From: a virus
Length of the DNA stretch: 64,000 nt
Direction: 5' to 3' (one strand)
Virus record (IMG/VR): IMGVR_UViG_3300007644_000002
Coordinates: 1 to 64,000 of that record
Notes under the pieces: model-generated
Seen by the model: the letters and a program-made list of their open reading frames with translations, nothing else
The model's database searches: none
Told to the model about the DNA's origin: nothing
Shown here: positions 5,884-14,907 of the stretch, piece after piece
Position numbering within the stretch: the first letter of the stretch is position 1
Layout of the letters: the number at the start of each line of letters is the position of its first letter
Position numbers and translations under genes: made by a program

Positions 5884-7305
5884 TTATAGTTTGAAGTCAG
5901 AAAAATTAGATCTCTCCGTTAACAGTCTCTGGCCAGATGCGCTATTATCGAACGCTGGGCCATTGTCCTCTTCTTTATTTAGAGGCGAATCATTCTGGTC
6001 AACATCATACAATCGCATCTTACTTCTATCTACACCGATAACGAATCTCTGGTTCGCACCAAGGTCGTTATATCGGTTCTTTAACTGTTTCACTAATATC
6101 TGATTTGACGCTTTAAGTTCGTCATTCACTATGAGCGCAAACATAAGGTCTGCGGTCGCAGGCAATCCAAAAGACTCAGACGTATCTTCCAATCCGACAT
6201 CATCATTATTGTAACCACCACGAGTAGTTTGTGTCGCCGACACGACAGGCACGTCAAACTCGACAGCAAGTCCACGTAACTCTTCAGCAATTGACTTGAT
6301 GTAACTATAAGAGTTGATTGACCCACCCATACCCTTCATACGCGCACTTGAACAAATGTTCAGATAGTCAATGAAAATAATATCAGGTATCATATTACGT
6401 TTAAGTTTTAGCTCATTCAGTAACGCACGGAAGTGATTAGCATGAGCGGAACCAGTTGGATACTCTTTAATGATTAACTTACCATTAGTCTTAGTAGCAA
6501 TATTCTGAACCTTCTTAGTAAATGAATCTTTACTGAGATGTTCTAATTGATCAATAGGGACATTCAGTAAGTTCGCATCAATACGTTCTGCGATACGTTC
6601 TTCGGACATCTCCATAGTGATGTATAGGACGTTCTTACCCTGAGACAGAGCAGAAGCTGCCATATGGCACATGAACAGAGACTTACCAACACCAGTACCC
6701 GCAAGAGCGATGTTCAATGTCTTCTTAGGTAGACCGCCTTTAGTAATACGATTGAAATAGTCTAAATCAAATTCTAGACGTTCTTCTTCCAAGTGGTAGA
6801 AATCAAAACGTTCATCAGCGTTATCAATATAGTCGTGACCAATGTTAGTATCGAACGATACGGACAGGGCTTTAGACAGTACATCAGGAATAGCATTCTT
6901 ACCCAACTCAGCGTGTTTGCCGTCGATGATAGAGATAGACTCCATGACAGCATTAAACACCGCACGGTCTTGACACCACTTCTCAGTGCGCTCAAGTAAC
7001 CACTCTAAGTTTTCCTCAGAGTAATTGAAGATGTCCGGAAGGATATCCATAGCATGACGGTACTGCTCGTCAGTGAGACGGTCAGTACTGTCCAGTTCAA
7101 TCTTGAAAGCTTCCTTAGAGGGAAGACGATTGAACTTAGCAATGAACTTAGTAAACTCTTTGAAGAGTGCCTGATAGACACCCTCAAAGTAGTCAGGATT
7201 TATAAACGCTGCGACCTTACGTGTGTAAGGATCATTAGTCAATAGATTCCGTAGAATCGTCTGTTGTAGATTGATTTCCGTCACTTGCTGCTCCAATTGA
7301 ACCAT
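5884..7305 (-). CDS. 41: gp41 replicative DNA helicase (DnaB family)
   Basis: A 473-residue hexameric helicase, close to T4 gp41 (475). The N-terminal helical domain (1 to about 160) is followed by the RecA-like motor: Walker A GTGVGKS (203-209), Walker B IIFIDYLN, and a glutamine-switch motif VVSATQTTRGG. It unwinds the lagging-strand template and normally loads a primase; no gp61 or gp59 gene is seen in the window. The start at 7305 overlaps the previous gene by 71 bases; no later in-frame ATG would preserve the N-terminal domain, and the length supports this start. A promoter-like site lies at 7648-7676. Confidence 0.92.
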   Translation of the reverse strand: MVQLEQQVTEINLQQTILRNLLTNDPYTRKVAAFINPDYFEGVYQALFKEFTKFIAKFNRLPSKEAFKIELDSTDRLTDEQYRHAMDILPDIFNYSEENLEWLLERTEKWCQDRAVFNAVMESISIIDGKHAELGKNAIPDVLSKALSVSFDTNIGHDYIDNADERFDFYHLEEERLEFDLDYFNRITKGGLPKKTLNIALAGTGVGKSLFMCHMAASALSQGKNVLYITMEMSEERIAERIDANLLNVPIDQLEHLSKDSFTKKVQNIATKTNGKLIIKEYPTGSAHANHFRALLNELKLKRNMIPDIIFIDYLNICSSARMKGMGGSINSYSYIKSIAEELRGLAVEFDVPVVSATQTTRGGYNNDDVGLEDTSESFGLPATADLMFALIVNDELKASNQILVKQLKNRYNDLGANQRFVIGVDRSKMRLYDVDQNDSPLNKEEDNGPAFDNSASGQRLLTERSNFSDFKL

Positions 7306-7600
7306 CTTTAATTGCTAGTTCTATTACATCAATTAATATATCTGTGCAAAACTGCTGCAACTCTTCATTTACGAGATTGACCGTCTCAGGATAGCGTGTG
7401 GAGACGACATCAAAATTAAACTTTAATTGAGTCTCTTCACCTTCACCATCAAGTTGTACATTTTTATAACGGATTCTACTCCCATCAAATGGAGCACGTA
7501 GAATCATTACTTCCCACGTTTGACTATCGTCCTGCGCGTACGCAGGCACTAATTCGTAATCAACACCTTGACTAGGTTTATCTAAATCTAACGCTCTCAT
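7235..7600 (-). CDS. Conserved protein between uvsX and 41, function unknown
   Basis: A 121-residue acidic protein (MRALDLDKPSQGVDYELVP...). Its middle (MILRAPFDGSRIRYKNVQLDGEGEETQLKFNFDVV) is a run of beta strands, and the tail is Ser/Thr/Asp rich. A protein of similar size and character occupies the same slot between uvsX and 41 in T4-like marine phages, where T4 itself has gene 40. I see no catalytic motif. It overlaps uvsX by four bases and gene 41 by 71 bases, so it is tightly co-translated with both. Confidence 0.55.
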   Translation of the reverse strand: MRALDLDKPSQGVDYELVPAYAQDDSQTWEVMILRAPFDGSRIRYKNVQLDGEGEETQLKFNFDVVSTRYPETVNLVNEELQQFCTDILIDVIELAIKDGSIGAASDGNQSTTDDSTESID

Positions 7601-8652
7601 TCAATTATCTCCTTTAACGCATCAAGTGTATCTAAGTTGATGGGGCTATTATACCCTATTTGATAGGTCTTGGCAAGGAATTCTTTGAAATCACTTTCAG
7701 AAAAGATAGGTTCCCAGAATTCTTCGGTTAGAGTGTCCTTGGTACGAAACTTCTTATCTTCTGCTTCGGTGCCATGACAACGCGAATACCAACCATTACT
7801 TGGTTTGATAACATATCCACCAGCCAAGGCAACCTCGAGCAGACCAGACCACTTCTGTACACCACCTTCCCAAGATACGCCAATCGGAATCTTCGACTGT
7901 TCTTTCACATATCGAGACTTCTCAACCTTGATGATGAAGTTGTAACCAGTGATTTCCATGCCAGTCTTTTCTTGTTGACGGCCAATAATCCAAATGTTAT
8001 CAGCTGAGTAATAGATGCCGGTGCCGCCACTAACCACATCTTTCGGAAACAAACCAATCTCTTTATAAGTGTGATTGATTGCCAACATTGGAATGTTCTT
8101 CATCGCAAGATACGGAGTACACATTCTGAACAGACCCTTCAGTGCCTTCGCACGTGACATGTCCGCAACACCTTTCTCGCTCAAGGCATCGTCCAGTTCT
8201 TTTTTAGACGCAAGGTTACCAATAGAGTCAATGACAATGATTACATCGTCGTCACGGTCTAGTTCTTCAAGCTGACTAATCAAGTCAAACTTCAAGTCTT
8301 CGACGTGTTTGATAGGCGTGTGTAACACACGAGAGGTATCAATACCAAACTGCTCGAAGTATGATTGAGGCGATCCAAACTCTGAATCATAGAACAACAT
8401 AACCGCATCTTTCTTCGCTTTCAGGTAAGCACCTGCCATCAACAATGCGAATGAAGTCTTGAAGTGTTTAGATGGGCCTGCAAGAACAGTTAGACCTGGC
8501 GCCACACCCCCATCAACAGAACCCGATAAAGCGACGTTCACCATTGGAACGTCGGTCGGTATCATATCTTTTGCTGTAAAGAATTTACTCGTACTGAGAA
8601 CTTCAGTCTCTTTAATCTTAGAGTTCTTCTTTAGTTTGTCCATTATACTCAT
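7597..8652 (-). CDS. uvsX: UvsX recombinase (RecA family)
   Basis: A 351-residue RecA-like strand-exchange protein. The P-loop is GPSKHFKTS (59-67), typical of UvsX. Walker B is DVIIVIDSIGNL (about 136-147), and AINHTYKEIG with GGTGIYYSADNIW matches the L2/catalytic region. UvsX coats ssDNA with help from UvsY (33917-34363 here) and drives recombination-dependent replication. Length agrees with T4 UvsX (about 390) minus part of the acidic C terminus. It abuts the UDP-sugar dehydrogenase gene (one-base overlap). Confidence 0.93.
   Translation of the reverse strand: MSIMDKLKKNSKIKETEVLSTSKFFTAKDMIPTDVPMVNVALSGSVDGGVAPGLTVLAGPSKHFKTSFALLMAGAYLKAKKDAVMLFYDSEFGSPQSYFEQFGIDTSRVLHTPIKHVEDLKFDLISQLEELDRDDDVIIVIDSIGNLASKKELDDALSEKGVADMSRAKALKGLFRMCTPYLAMKNIPMLAINHTYKEIGLFPKDVVSGGTGIYYSADNIWIIGRQQEKTGMEITGYNFIIKVEKSRYVKEQSKIPIGVSWEGGVQKWSGLLEVALAGGYVIKPSNGWYSRCHGTEAEDKKFRTKDTLTEEFWEPIFSESDFKEFLAKTYQIGYNSPINLDTLDALKEIIE
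7648..7676 (-). promoter_or_regulatory. Sigma-70-like promoter inside the 3' end of uvsX
   Basis: Minus strand: TTGCCA (7671-7676), 17 bases, TATAAT (7648-7653); one mismatch in the -35. It is placed to boost the 121-residue gene and gene 41. It lies in coding sequence, so it may be coincidental. Confidence 0.5.
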
Positions 8653-9566
8653 TAATCTTTTGCCTCACCAAAGTTAGCGAATGTGATGTTATTAACCTTT
8701 TCTCTTTCATCAAGGTCGTATTGTACACGATAACGAGTGTTTATGTCAAGTACTTTCTCAAGTAAGTCAAAAGATATTTCTTGGTCATCCACCTTATGGG
8801 CAGAGAACTTTAAGAAAGCATTCGTATCTTTAGGAAGACACGCACCACCGAAACCTCGTTTACCATCAAAGCCAGGCACACGAGTGTGGCCCATACCAAC
8901 ACGTTCGTCCAGTCCTGCCGCACGAGTAATGATGTTATAAGAACATCCATATAGATTAACCAAGTCATATAACTGATTAAAGAATGTTACCTTCGTAGCA
9001 AGATAGGAGTTGATTGTATACTTAACGAATGATGCCTCGAATGCGGTCATACGGTGATAGTCATTAGACTCACAACCACTGAAGATATCATAGATTTCAA
9101 TCAGTTCTTGAGTTGCCTGTGGAGAACCACCCATGACGTGGAACTTGGCAGTAACGAAGTCAGCCTTAGCGTTCTTCTCTGTCAGGAACTCAGGATTATA
9201 ACAGAATCGGTCTACTTGACGACGATCCATAGTATTGTATAGTCGCTGGACTACATCCGGAGTGACCGTAGATTTAACTACGACCAATGCGTTAGTGTGA
9301 TAAAGAGTCTTCAGTACAGCATTTTCCACGATAGTAGAGTCTACAGTTCCGTTGTCATTAGATGGAGTCGGAGCACACACAAATACACATTGTGGGTCGA
9401 ACTCTTTTAGATCATCTACCGATGTATTGTACTTCGGGTCAATTAGTTTGAAAGCAACCATCGGATGAGTAAACGCATACTCAACCGCTTGGCCAACAAA
9501 ACCGTGACCTACGATTGCCACACGAAAAGGATTCGCTGGACTTAGTGGAGCATCATTATTTGACAT
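8652..9566 (-). CDS. UDP-glucose/GDP-mannose dehydrogenase family enzyme (short form)
   Basis: A 304-residue NAD-dependent UDP-sugar dehydrogenase. It has the Rossmann motif VAIVGHGFVG (16-25), the VVKST block (97-101), YNPEFLTE (123-130) and the active-site block RGFGGACLPKDT (238-248) with catalytic Cys243. It lacks most of the C-terminal UDP-binding domain of cellular enzymes (390-450 residues). The family oxidises UDP-glucose to UDP-glucuronate with two NAD+. The epimerase gene directly upstream overlaps by one base, so the pair could make UDP-glucuronate and then UDP-galacturonate for the several glycosyltransferases in this genome. Confidence 0.82.
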   Translation of the reverse strand: MSNNDAPLSPANPFRVAIVGHGFVGQAVEYAFTHPMVAFKLIDPKYNTSVDDLKEFDPQCVFVCAPTPSNDNGTVDSTIVENAVLKTLYHTNALVVVKSTVTPDVVQRLYNTMDRRQVDRFCYNPEFLTEKNAKADFVTAKFHVMGGSPQATQELIEIYDIFSGCESNDYHRMTAFEASFVKYTINSYLATKVTFFNQLYDLVNLYGCSYNIITRAAGLDERVGMGHTRVPGFDGKRGFGGACLPKDTNAFLKFSAHKVDDQEISFDLLEKVLDINTRYRVQYDLDEREKVNNITFANFGEAKD

Positions 9567-10507
9567 TATTTAATCCCATTATAAGTTTTGTACCATTCAT
9601 AAAAACGTTCAACACCTTCGGCGATACTTACCTTGGGTTGATATCCTAGAGCCTCTAACTTAGAAGTATTAGACCAAGTCTCTAGAGTATCCGCTGGATG
9701 TTTAGGTGCGAGGTTTTTAATTGCCTCTTTACCTACATTCTTTTCAATTTGCGTGATGAATTCCATAAGTTCGACTTGTTCACCACGACCGATGTTGAAA
9801 ATCTCTCCCGATTCAATCTCAGGATGATTTAAAACGCACTCGATACCATCTAGGATATCTTCCACGAAGGTAAAGTCTCGCTTCATGTTCCCGTAATTAT
9901 ACACGGTAATCTCTTCCCCGTCAAGGATTTTATTCGTAAAATCAAATAAAGCCATATCAGGACGACCCCAAGGGCCATATACAGTGAAGAATCGTAGACC
10001 GACAGTGTTGAGTCCTGACGATTGGAACTGACATTCGTTTGCCCACTTGGTGTAACCATATGCGTTCAACTGTTTACCGGTCTCTTGACCTTCAGTCCAA
10101 GGTACCTGAGAACCCGCGTACACACAAGACGTTGACGCATAAATGATACGAGTGTCGGGAAGGTATTTCTTACACACATCAATAAGATTCTGAGTAGCAT
10201 CAATGTTGTTACGGTGATACTGTTTCTCTTTACCCATTGAGTCACGTACGCCCGCGTGAGCAGCGAGATGGATGATAACATCTGGAGAAAATTCACGCAA
10301 TAACGCTTCAGTCTTGATGTCGTCCGCGAGGTCACAGTTCCAGATAAACAGGTCAAAGTGAGTCATGCGGTCTATTTTGAGTTTCGGGTCATACAGGTGA
10401 CGATTGAAATTATCGATACCTTTTACTTCATACCCATTGTTTTGTAAACGTCCAGCGAGTTGTGAACCTATGAATCCGGCAGCGCCGGTTACAAGTATTT
10501 TCTTCAT
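9566..10507 (-). CDS. NAD-dependent nucleotide-sugar epimerase (extended SDR)
   Basis: A 313-residue extended short-chain dehydrogenase. TGAAGFIG (7-14) binds NAD, LAAHAGVRDS (81-90) and YASTSCVYAG (123-132) hold the substrate pocket, and the catalytic pair is Tyr150/Lys154 (YGYTK). The HAGVRDS block is typical of UDP-glucuronate 4-epimerases and relatives. With the adjacent dehydrogenase this suggests a UDP-Glc to UDP-GlcA to UDP-GalA route. The exact substrate cannot be fixed by eye; UDP-glucose 4-epimerase is the main alternative. Confidence 0.8.
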   Translation of the reverse strand: MKKILVTGAAGFIGSQLAGRLQNNGYEVKGIDNFNRHLYDPKLKIDRMTHFDLFIWNCDLADDIKTEALLREFSPDVIIHLAAHAGVRDSMGKEKQYHRNNIDATQNLIDVCKKYLPDTRIIYASTSCVYAGSQVPWTEGQETGKQLNAYGYTKWANECQFQSSGLNTVGLRFFTVYGPWGRPDMALFDFTNKILDGEEITVYNYGNMKRDFTFVEDILDGIECVLNHPEIESGEIFNIGRGEQVELMEFITQIEKNVGKEAIKNLAPKHPADTLETWSNTSKLEALGYQPKVSIAEGVERFYEWYKTYNGIK

Positions 10508-10510
10508 TGT

Positions 10511-11479
10511 TTAACCATTCCTATAAATGTATTCTAATGCTCGATCAGCCTCTACCAACAGAGGCCTACTAGCATACCAGTTTCCAGTATCGTTGTCGAA
10601 CTCACGAATTAGGTCTGCGAGTTGGGTGGCGGTGAGGGGATATCCTTTCGCATATGCGTTACCCGCAATTGACAACATAATGCTGTACATCTTACCATAC
10701 CACCCAGTGTCGCTAATTTGTTGATACTCCGCACCCAGTCTTCGAGGCCAGAACGGGCAGTCACGATATGATGACCATCTGAAGTCAGTATTATTTAGAC
10801 CGTCCTTACGATGTTGAATTACGGCAGATGCCAAGTGTGGAGGTAGTCTATCTAGAAAAGAATTACCAGTCTTCTCGTGATAAGGATGTTTAGCAATCAA
10901 CTCTGACACATTCAGAGCAGCTCCTTTATTCTCAAAGAAGAACGACCACGCGTTAGGATATACCGCAGGGATATAGTACATACGCGCAAGGTCTTTAGTC
11001 TGTGGGTCACCGATCTCACCCAGTTCAGTGTTGAGTGCGTACCAGAACGCTTTGATGCGCTCGGTCTCAACCGTCTCGTCTAATCGAAAGACAATGCGAA
11101 ACTTAGGATAGTTATCTACGTCTTTCGGATGAGTCGGCTCACGTGAACTTGCTGTATTGTAGACCACATAATCATACTGACCGAAGTCTTCACGTAATGC
11201 GTCTTCTAGGGCACTAAGAGAACCGGTAGGATAATTATGATCGTCCACATCAACACAGCACCAACCACCCCAACGTAGAGTATTGCGGTTAGCGCGAGTC
11301 GTGCCGTCCTCGAAAACAGCAGGAGTAATAAGAGCAGAACTGTTAGCACCACCTTTTTGTCCCTCTTTAGTCGAGAGTGCTTTCAGTAAACCAACGAAGG
11401 CATCCCAAGTATCAAAAGATTGCTTGCGATGAGTCTTGTTGTCGAACTGATTTTTAAATATAGTTAATTCGTAATTCAT
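10511..11479 (-). CDS. Archaeo-eukaryotic primase (PrimPol-like) protein, candidate replicative primase
   Basis: A 322-residue protein with features of the AEP superfamily: the hDhD metal motif in WCCVDVDDH (73-81, Asp77 and Asp79), the block YNTASSREPTHP...YPKFRIVF (107-131), and DPQTKDLARMYYIP (158-171). These match, in order, the motifs of plasmid and phage RepB/PrimPol-type primases. It starts 30 bases after a consensus promoter and lies next to gene 43, uvsX and 41. No DnaG-type gp61 gene is visible here, so this protein might prime the lagging strand. The family call rests on motif order only. Confidence 0.6.
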   Translation of the reverse strand: MNYELTIFKNQFDNKTHRKQSFDTWDAFVGLLKALSTKEGQKGGANSSALITPAVFEDGTTRANRNTLRWGGWCCVDVDDHNYPTGSLSALEDALREDFGQYDYVVYNTASSREPTHPKDVDNYPKFRIVFRLDETVETERIKAFWYALNTELGEIGDPQTKDLARMYYIPAVYPNAWSFFFENKGAALNVSELIAKHPYHEKTGNSFLDRLPPHLASAVIQHRKDGLNNTDFRWSSYRDCPFWPRRLGAEYQQISDTGWYGKMYSIMLSIAGNAYAKGYPLTATQLADLIREFDNDTGNWYASRPLLVEADRALEYIYRNG

Positions 11480-11485
11480 GTGACC

Positions 11486-11514
11486 ATTATACCATAATAT
11501 AGAGTGCCTGTCAA
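11486..11514 (-). promoter_or_regulatory. Sigma-70 consensus promoter of the PrimPol-uvsX-41 operon
   Basis: Minus strand: TTGACA (11509-11514), 17 bases, TATAAT (11486-11491). Perfect match. The -10 is seven bases from the ATG at 11479, so the transcript would be nearly leaderless, or the first part of the gene may be translated from an internal start. Confidence 0.8.
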
Positions 11515-14006
11515 CCGAAGAAATCCTCTAGTGACGACGGAGGTTCCGCGTCCCAACCAACCGCATCAAGAATGGGAGTAAGTGGGTCTAGGAAACTTTT
11601 AGTAAACATCAGGTCATAATCGATATGAGTATGTAGACGCAACTCTTTTGGCATATTAAGTGGGTATGATATAACATTCTGACCCAAGTAATTAGGAACT
11701 TTCAGATAAACGAACTTAATCTTCTCGCCCGTCTGGACTTCCTGATACTTCTGTGTCAGACCGTGAGTCTTCAATGCGGCATTGTAACACAACGCACCGC
11801 GCACATGAATCGGAGTACCTTTCTTGAAGATAGTCTTGCGGTCTACCCATTTGTTCAGGGCAGATATACCACGAGGGAATGAAATATCTTCGGGTGGTAA
11901 GGTTCTGAAATGGGACTTAAAGTCTCGAATGTACTGTTGTGTGTCTGATTCGGTACCTTCTACGATAACCCGAAAGATTTCCTTGAACTTGTCACGCACG
12001 ACCGAAGGTGTCGAAGACTTGATTGCCTCGATACCCATCATCTTGAGTTTAGGTTCTGCGTATTGGACACCCTCGTTGTTATGGACGTTCAGGATGTAAC
12101 GTTTCTTAGCCATCCAGATACCACGGTCAGCGATAACTTCACGTCCCATCTCCATACGATTACTATATGCGCCAGTAATCTTCGCCATCTCTGCGTAAGA
12201 TGTTTCCAGAACTTTCTCAAAGTGTTCGGAACAAATCTTGTCTAGGAATTTAACAGGGTCTTTAGGAGCAAACTTATCAACCAAGGCACCCATACGAATA
12301 TAAACAGAGTCGGTATCAATTGCCACAACGTAGTCTTCATCTGTTTTAAGGAGGTTTTGCATTTCATTGTTAACGGCTCTCTCTGCCCATTTGATTGCGA
12401 GTTGACCCGCAATAGTAATTGATTCCGCAACTCGCTGATCAAAATATCTAAAATAGCGATTCCCAAGGGCGCCATAAAGTGAATTCATAAGAATCTTGAT
12501 GGCGGCCTGTTTATTGTTCAGAGAGGTAATCTTATACTGGAGCGCCTTAGATGGATTATGTTGATACTCTTGTTGAAGTTCCAACATCTCTTTCTTGACT
12601 ACCCGACGTTCCGAATAGTATTGTTCGATGATTGAAGGAACAACACCTTTTCGGTCGTGCGAGAATCTAACACCAGTAGGCGCAATAGAATGACAGAGTT
12701 TAGAATAATCAAAGTCGTCACTATACATAGTACCGTCTAGTATTTTATCCACAGACATATTTGGAACAATACCATCCAAAACAGTCTCGGGGGACATGTT
12801 GTACTGTACAATGATGTTAGGATACAGAGAGTTCAAATCGAAAGAGGTTACCCAGTCGTGCGAACCGACTTGAGGTTCTTTCACGTAACCACCGGCAAAT
12901 GCGGACTTAGGTTTATCTGTCTTAGGTGGAACCACAATCTGTTTCGCGTTCAGCATACGATAGATGATGCTGTCCCAGATATTAGTAGTACCTAGGGTAT
13001 CACCGTAGTTGGCACCTGCCTTATATGCCATAGTCAGGATAAGGGAGATGAGGTCGAGTTTCTCGTCCAACGCATGAACGAGTTCAACATCCTTAATGTT
13101 ATAGTCGATGAACTTCTGGTAATCTTCTTTGTAGAGATTAAACAGGGTACCGTGTTCTTCGTAGTCGATTTTACGCTCACCGAGTTCGATAGTCGCGATG
13201 TGGTCGAGACGATACGATTCTTGTTGGGTATATGTGAACTTCTTGTAAACATCCAAGTAATCGAGATGCTCAATACCCTCAAGGATATATTCTTGAACCT
13301 TCTTACCGAAGTATTCCCGATTGCGCTCGCGGATGATACCCCAAGGCGATAGTTTAGAAAGTAGTGTTTCGTCACCAAATAGATTACGCGTACGGTTGAT
13401 GATGTACGGAATATCAAATCCCATAGTGTTCCAACCAGTAATTACGTCGGGAGTATGGCGACTCCAGTGGTCAATAAACTTACGCAACAAATCCATCTCG
13501 TTATCGCATTTGATATACAAGACATCTTTACGTGTGACCACATAGTCATTCAGACCCCACACCCAGTAGACACCGTCGTTCTTGCGTAACGTAATAGAGA
13601 TGACAGGATGTTCGGCCTTACTAGGTTCAGGGAACCCCGCGTCAGACGCAACCTCAATATCGAAGTTGGTGACTTCTACCGAAGAACGGTCGAACTCGAT
13701 ATCGGTCGGGAATTTTTTAGCGATGTACTGAAACACCATGTTATTCATACCGTACACATTGACGTTAGAAACGTCACGATACAGTTTATCAAACTCGGTC
13801 GCCTCAGACATAGAGTCGAAAGTCACGGGCGCGACATTCTGACCGTCTAGGGTTTTCCAAGGTGAGGTTTTGTCACTATTGACAAATAGAGTGGGTTTAA
13901 ACGCAATCTTTTTCTTGACGCGTTCGCCATTTTTGTATCCGCGATACAGCAAGTTATTGCCGCGACGGACAACTGAGGTATAGAATTCTTTAGTATTTTT
14001 TATCAT
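11511..14006 (-). CDS. 43: gp43 DNA polymerase (family B)
   Basis: An 831-residue family B polymerase, slightly shorter than T4 gp43 (898). Exonuclease motifs: ExoI FDIE (115-118), ExoII GWNTMGFDIPY (191-201), ExoIII YNIKDVELV (302-310). Polymerase motifs: A SFDLNSLYPN (388-397), B KILMNSLYGALGN (504-516), C DTDS (564-567). All catalytic acidic residues are present, so both proofreading and synthesis should be active. It should work with the clamp gp45 and loader gp44/62. It has its own promoter at 14013-14041 with almost no leader. Confidence 0.96.
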   Translation of the reverse strand: MIKNTKEFYTSVVRRGNNLLYRGYKNGERVKKKIAFKPTLFVNSDKTSPWKTLDGQNVAPVTFDSMSEATEFDKLYRDVSNVNVYGMNNMVFQYIAKKFPTDIEFDRSSVEVTNFDIEVASDAGFPEPSKAEHPVISITLRKNDGVYWVWGLNDYVVTRKDVLYIKCDNEMDLLRKFIDHWSRHTPDVITGWNTMGFDIPYIINRTRNLFGDETLLSKLSPWGIIRERNREYFGKKVQEYILEGIEHLDYLDVYKKFTYTQQESYRLDHIATIELGERKIDYEEHGTLFNLYKEDYQKFIDYNIKDVELVHALDEKLDLISLILTMAYKAGANYGDTLGTTNIWDSIIYRMLNAKQIVVPPKTDKPKSAFAGGYVKEPQVGSHDWVTSFDLNSLYPNIIVQYNMSPETVLDGIVPNMSVDKILDGTMYSDDFDYSKLCHSIAPTGVRFSHDRKGVVPSIIEQYYSERRVVKKEMLELQQEYQHNPSKALQYKITSLNNKQAAIKILMNSLYGALGNRYFRYFDQRVAESITIAGQLAIKWAERAVNNEMQNLLKTDEDYVVAIDTDSVYIRMGALVDKFAPKDPVKFLDKICSEHFEKVLETSYAEMAKITGAYSNRMEMGREVIADRGIWMAKKRYILNVHNNEGVQYAEPKLKMMGIEAIKSSTPSVVRDKFKEIFRVIVEGTESDTQQYIRDFKSHFRTLPPEDISFPRGISALNKWVDRKTIFKKGTPIHVRGALCYNAALKTHGLTQKYQEVQTGEKIKFVYLKVPNYLGQNVISYPLNMPKELRLHTHIDYDLMFTKSFLDPLTPILDAVGWDAEPPSSLEDFFG

Positions 14007-14012
14007 GTGGCC

Positions 14013-14041
14013 ATTATAGGTTAATATGAACGCTGTGTCAA
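14013..14041 (-). promoter_or_regulatory. Sigma-70 consensus promoter of gene 43
   Basis: Minus strand: TTGACA (14036-14041), 17 bases, TATAAT (14013-14018). Perfect match. It lies in the short gap between the PP-loop gene and gene 43, with the -10 seven bases before the ATG. Confidence 0.8.
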
Positions 14042-14907
14042 GAGAAAAAATCGGAAAGGGTAGCAGTATTGTTCTGTTCGTACCAGTCTCTACAAATGTC
14101 CATCACTCGCTGACGACGTTTGTAATTAATCTCACCATTATCTATTAGTGTTTCAAATAACTTGTCTATCCCGCCACCTAGTTGTAGGTTGATGTGGGGT
14201 TTGACCTTACCAAGAACTTTTTCGATCTCAAACTCTTCTCGAATTATATTCTTCTGTTTTGGTTTGTTGAGTTCTTCCCACGAGAACTTCATAAAGAACT
14301 CGCGTACGCGTGGATCTAGATACGGAGTAACATGAACCTTACCATGTTTCTCTGCTAGATTAGTGTGTTGTTTTAGTCCTGCGCAGTCACCGTCGAGGTA
14401 GGCATTACGGAACTCATTCCAGTTGACTCTCTTCTGGTTGTTTTCTTTACAGTACTTGACATAGTTGCGCTTCTTTTTAAAAGAAGAGTATCTAATCATT
14501 GCTTTCTTAGAACACCCGAAGTATGCGTCAGCACCCCATCCAGTGATACAGTATTCTTCTGTCATGTTTTCATAACAATAGAGGAAGGGAAACACTGCGG
14601 CTTCGTAGTGGGATTTCTTGCGACAACCATGTTTGACTAGTCGGTGCCAGTCTTCAACTAGGTTATCAGTAGGGACAATAATAGTGGTGAACTCCCACCC
14701 CATGATTTCTGCGACTTCCTTTGCCTTCGCGTGGTCATAAGATGGTTGTCCTTCAAGATGGAAACTATACGCGTGTACAGTCTTCCCAGCATCCTGTGCA
14801 GCGATTGCCACACTGATACTGTCAACACCACCAGAAAGAAGTACCGCAACTTTATCATGCGGCACCTTTCCTGCTATGTGGTCAGAGAGAATTTCTCTAA
14901 TCATCAA
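14038..14907 (-). CDS. Asparagine-synthase-like PP-loop ATP pyrophosphatase (no glutaminase domain)
   Basis: A 289-residue enzyme with the N-type PP-loop SGGVDS (25-30), then HAYSFHLEG and GWGADAYFGCSKK, as in the C-terminal synthetase domain of AsnB-type asparagine synthases. The N-terminal glutamine amidotransferase domain with its Cys nucleophile is absent, so it must use free ammonia, another amine donor or a partner protein. The chemistry expected is adenylation of a carboxylate and formation of an amide. It is the last gene of the operon that begins with the C5 methyltransferase and CmoA-like genes, which would supply a carboxylate. Amidation of a sugar acid is the main alternative. Confidence 0.72.
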   Translation of the reverse strand: MMIREILSDHIAGKVPHDKVAVLLSGGVDSISVAIAAQDAGKTVHAYSFHLEGQPSYDHAKAKEVAEIMGWEFTTIIVPTDNLVEDWHRLVKHGCRKKSHYEAAVFPFLYCYENMTEEYCITGWGADAYFGCSKKAMIRYSSFKKKRNYVKYCKENNQKRVNWNEFRNAYLDGDCAGLKQHTNLAEKHGKVHVTPYLDPRVREFFMKFSWEELNKPKQKNIIREEFEIEKVLGKVKPHINLQLGGGIDKLFETLIDNGEINYKRRQRVMDICRDWYEQNNTATLSDFFS

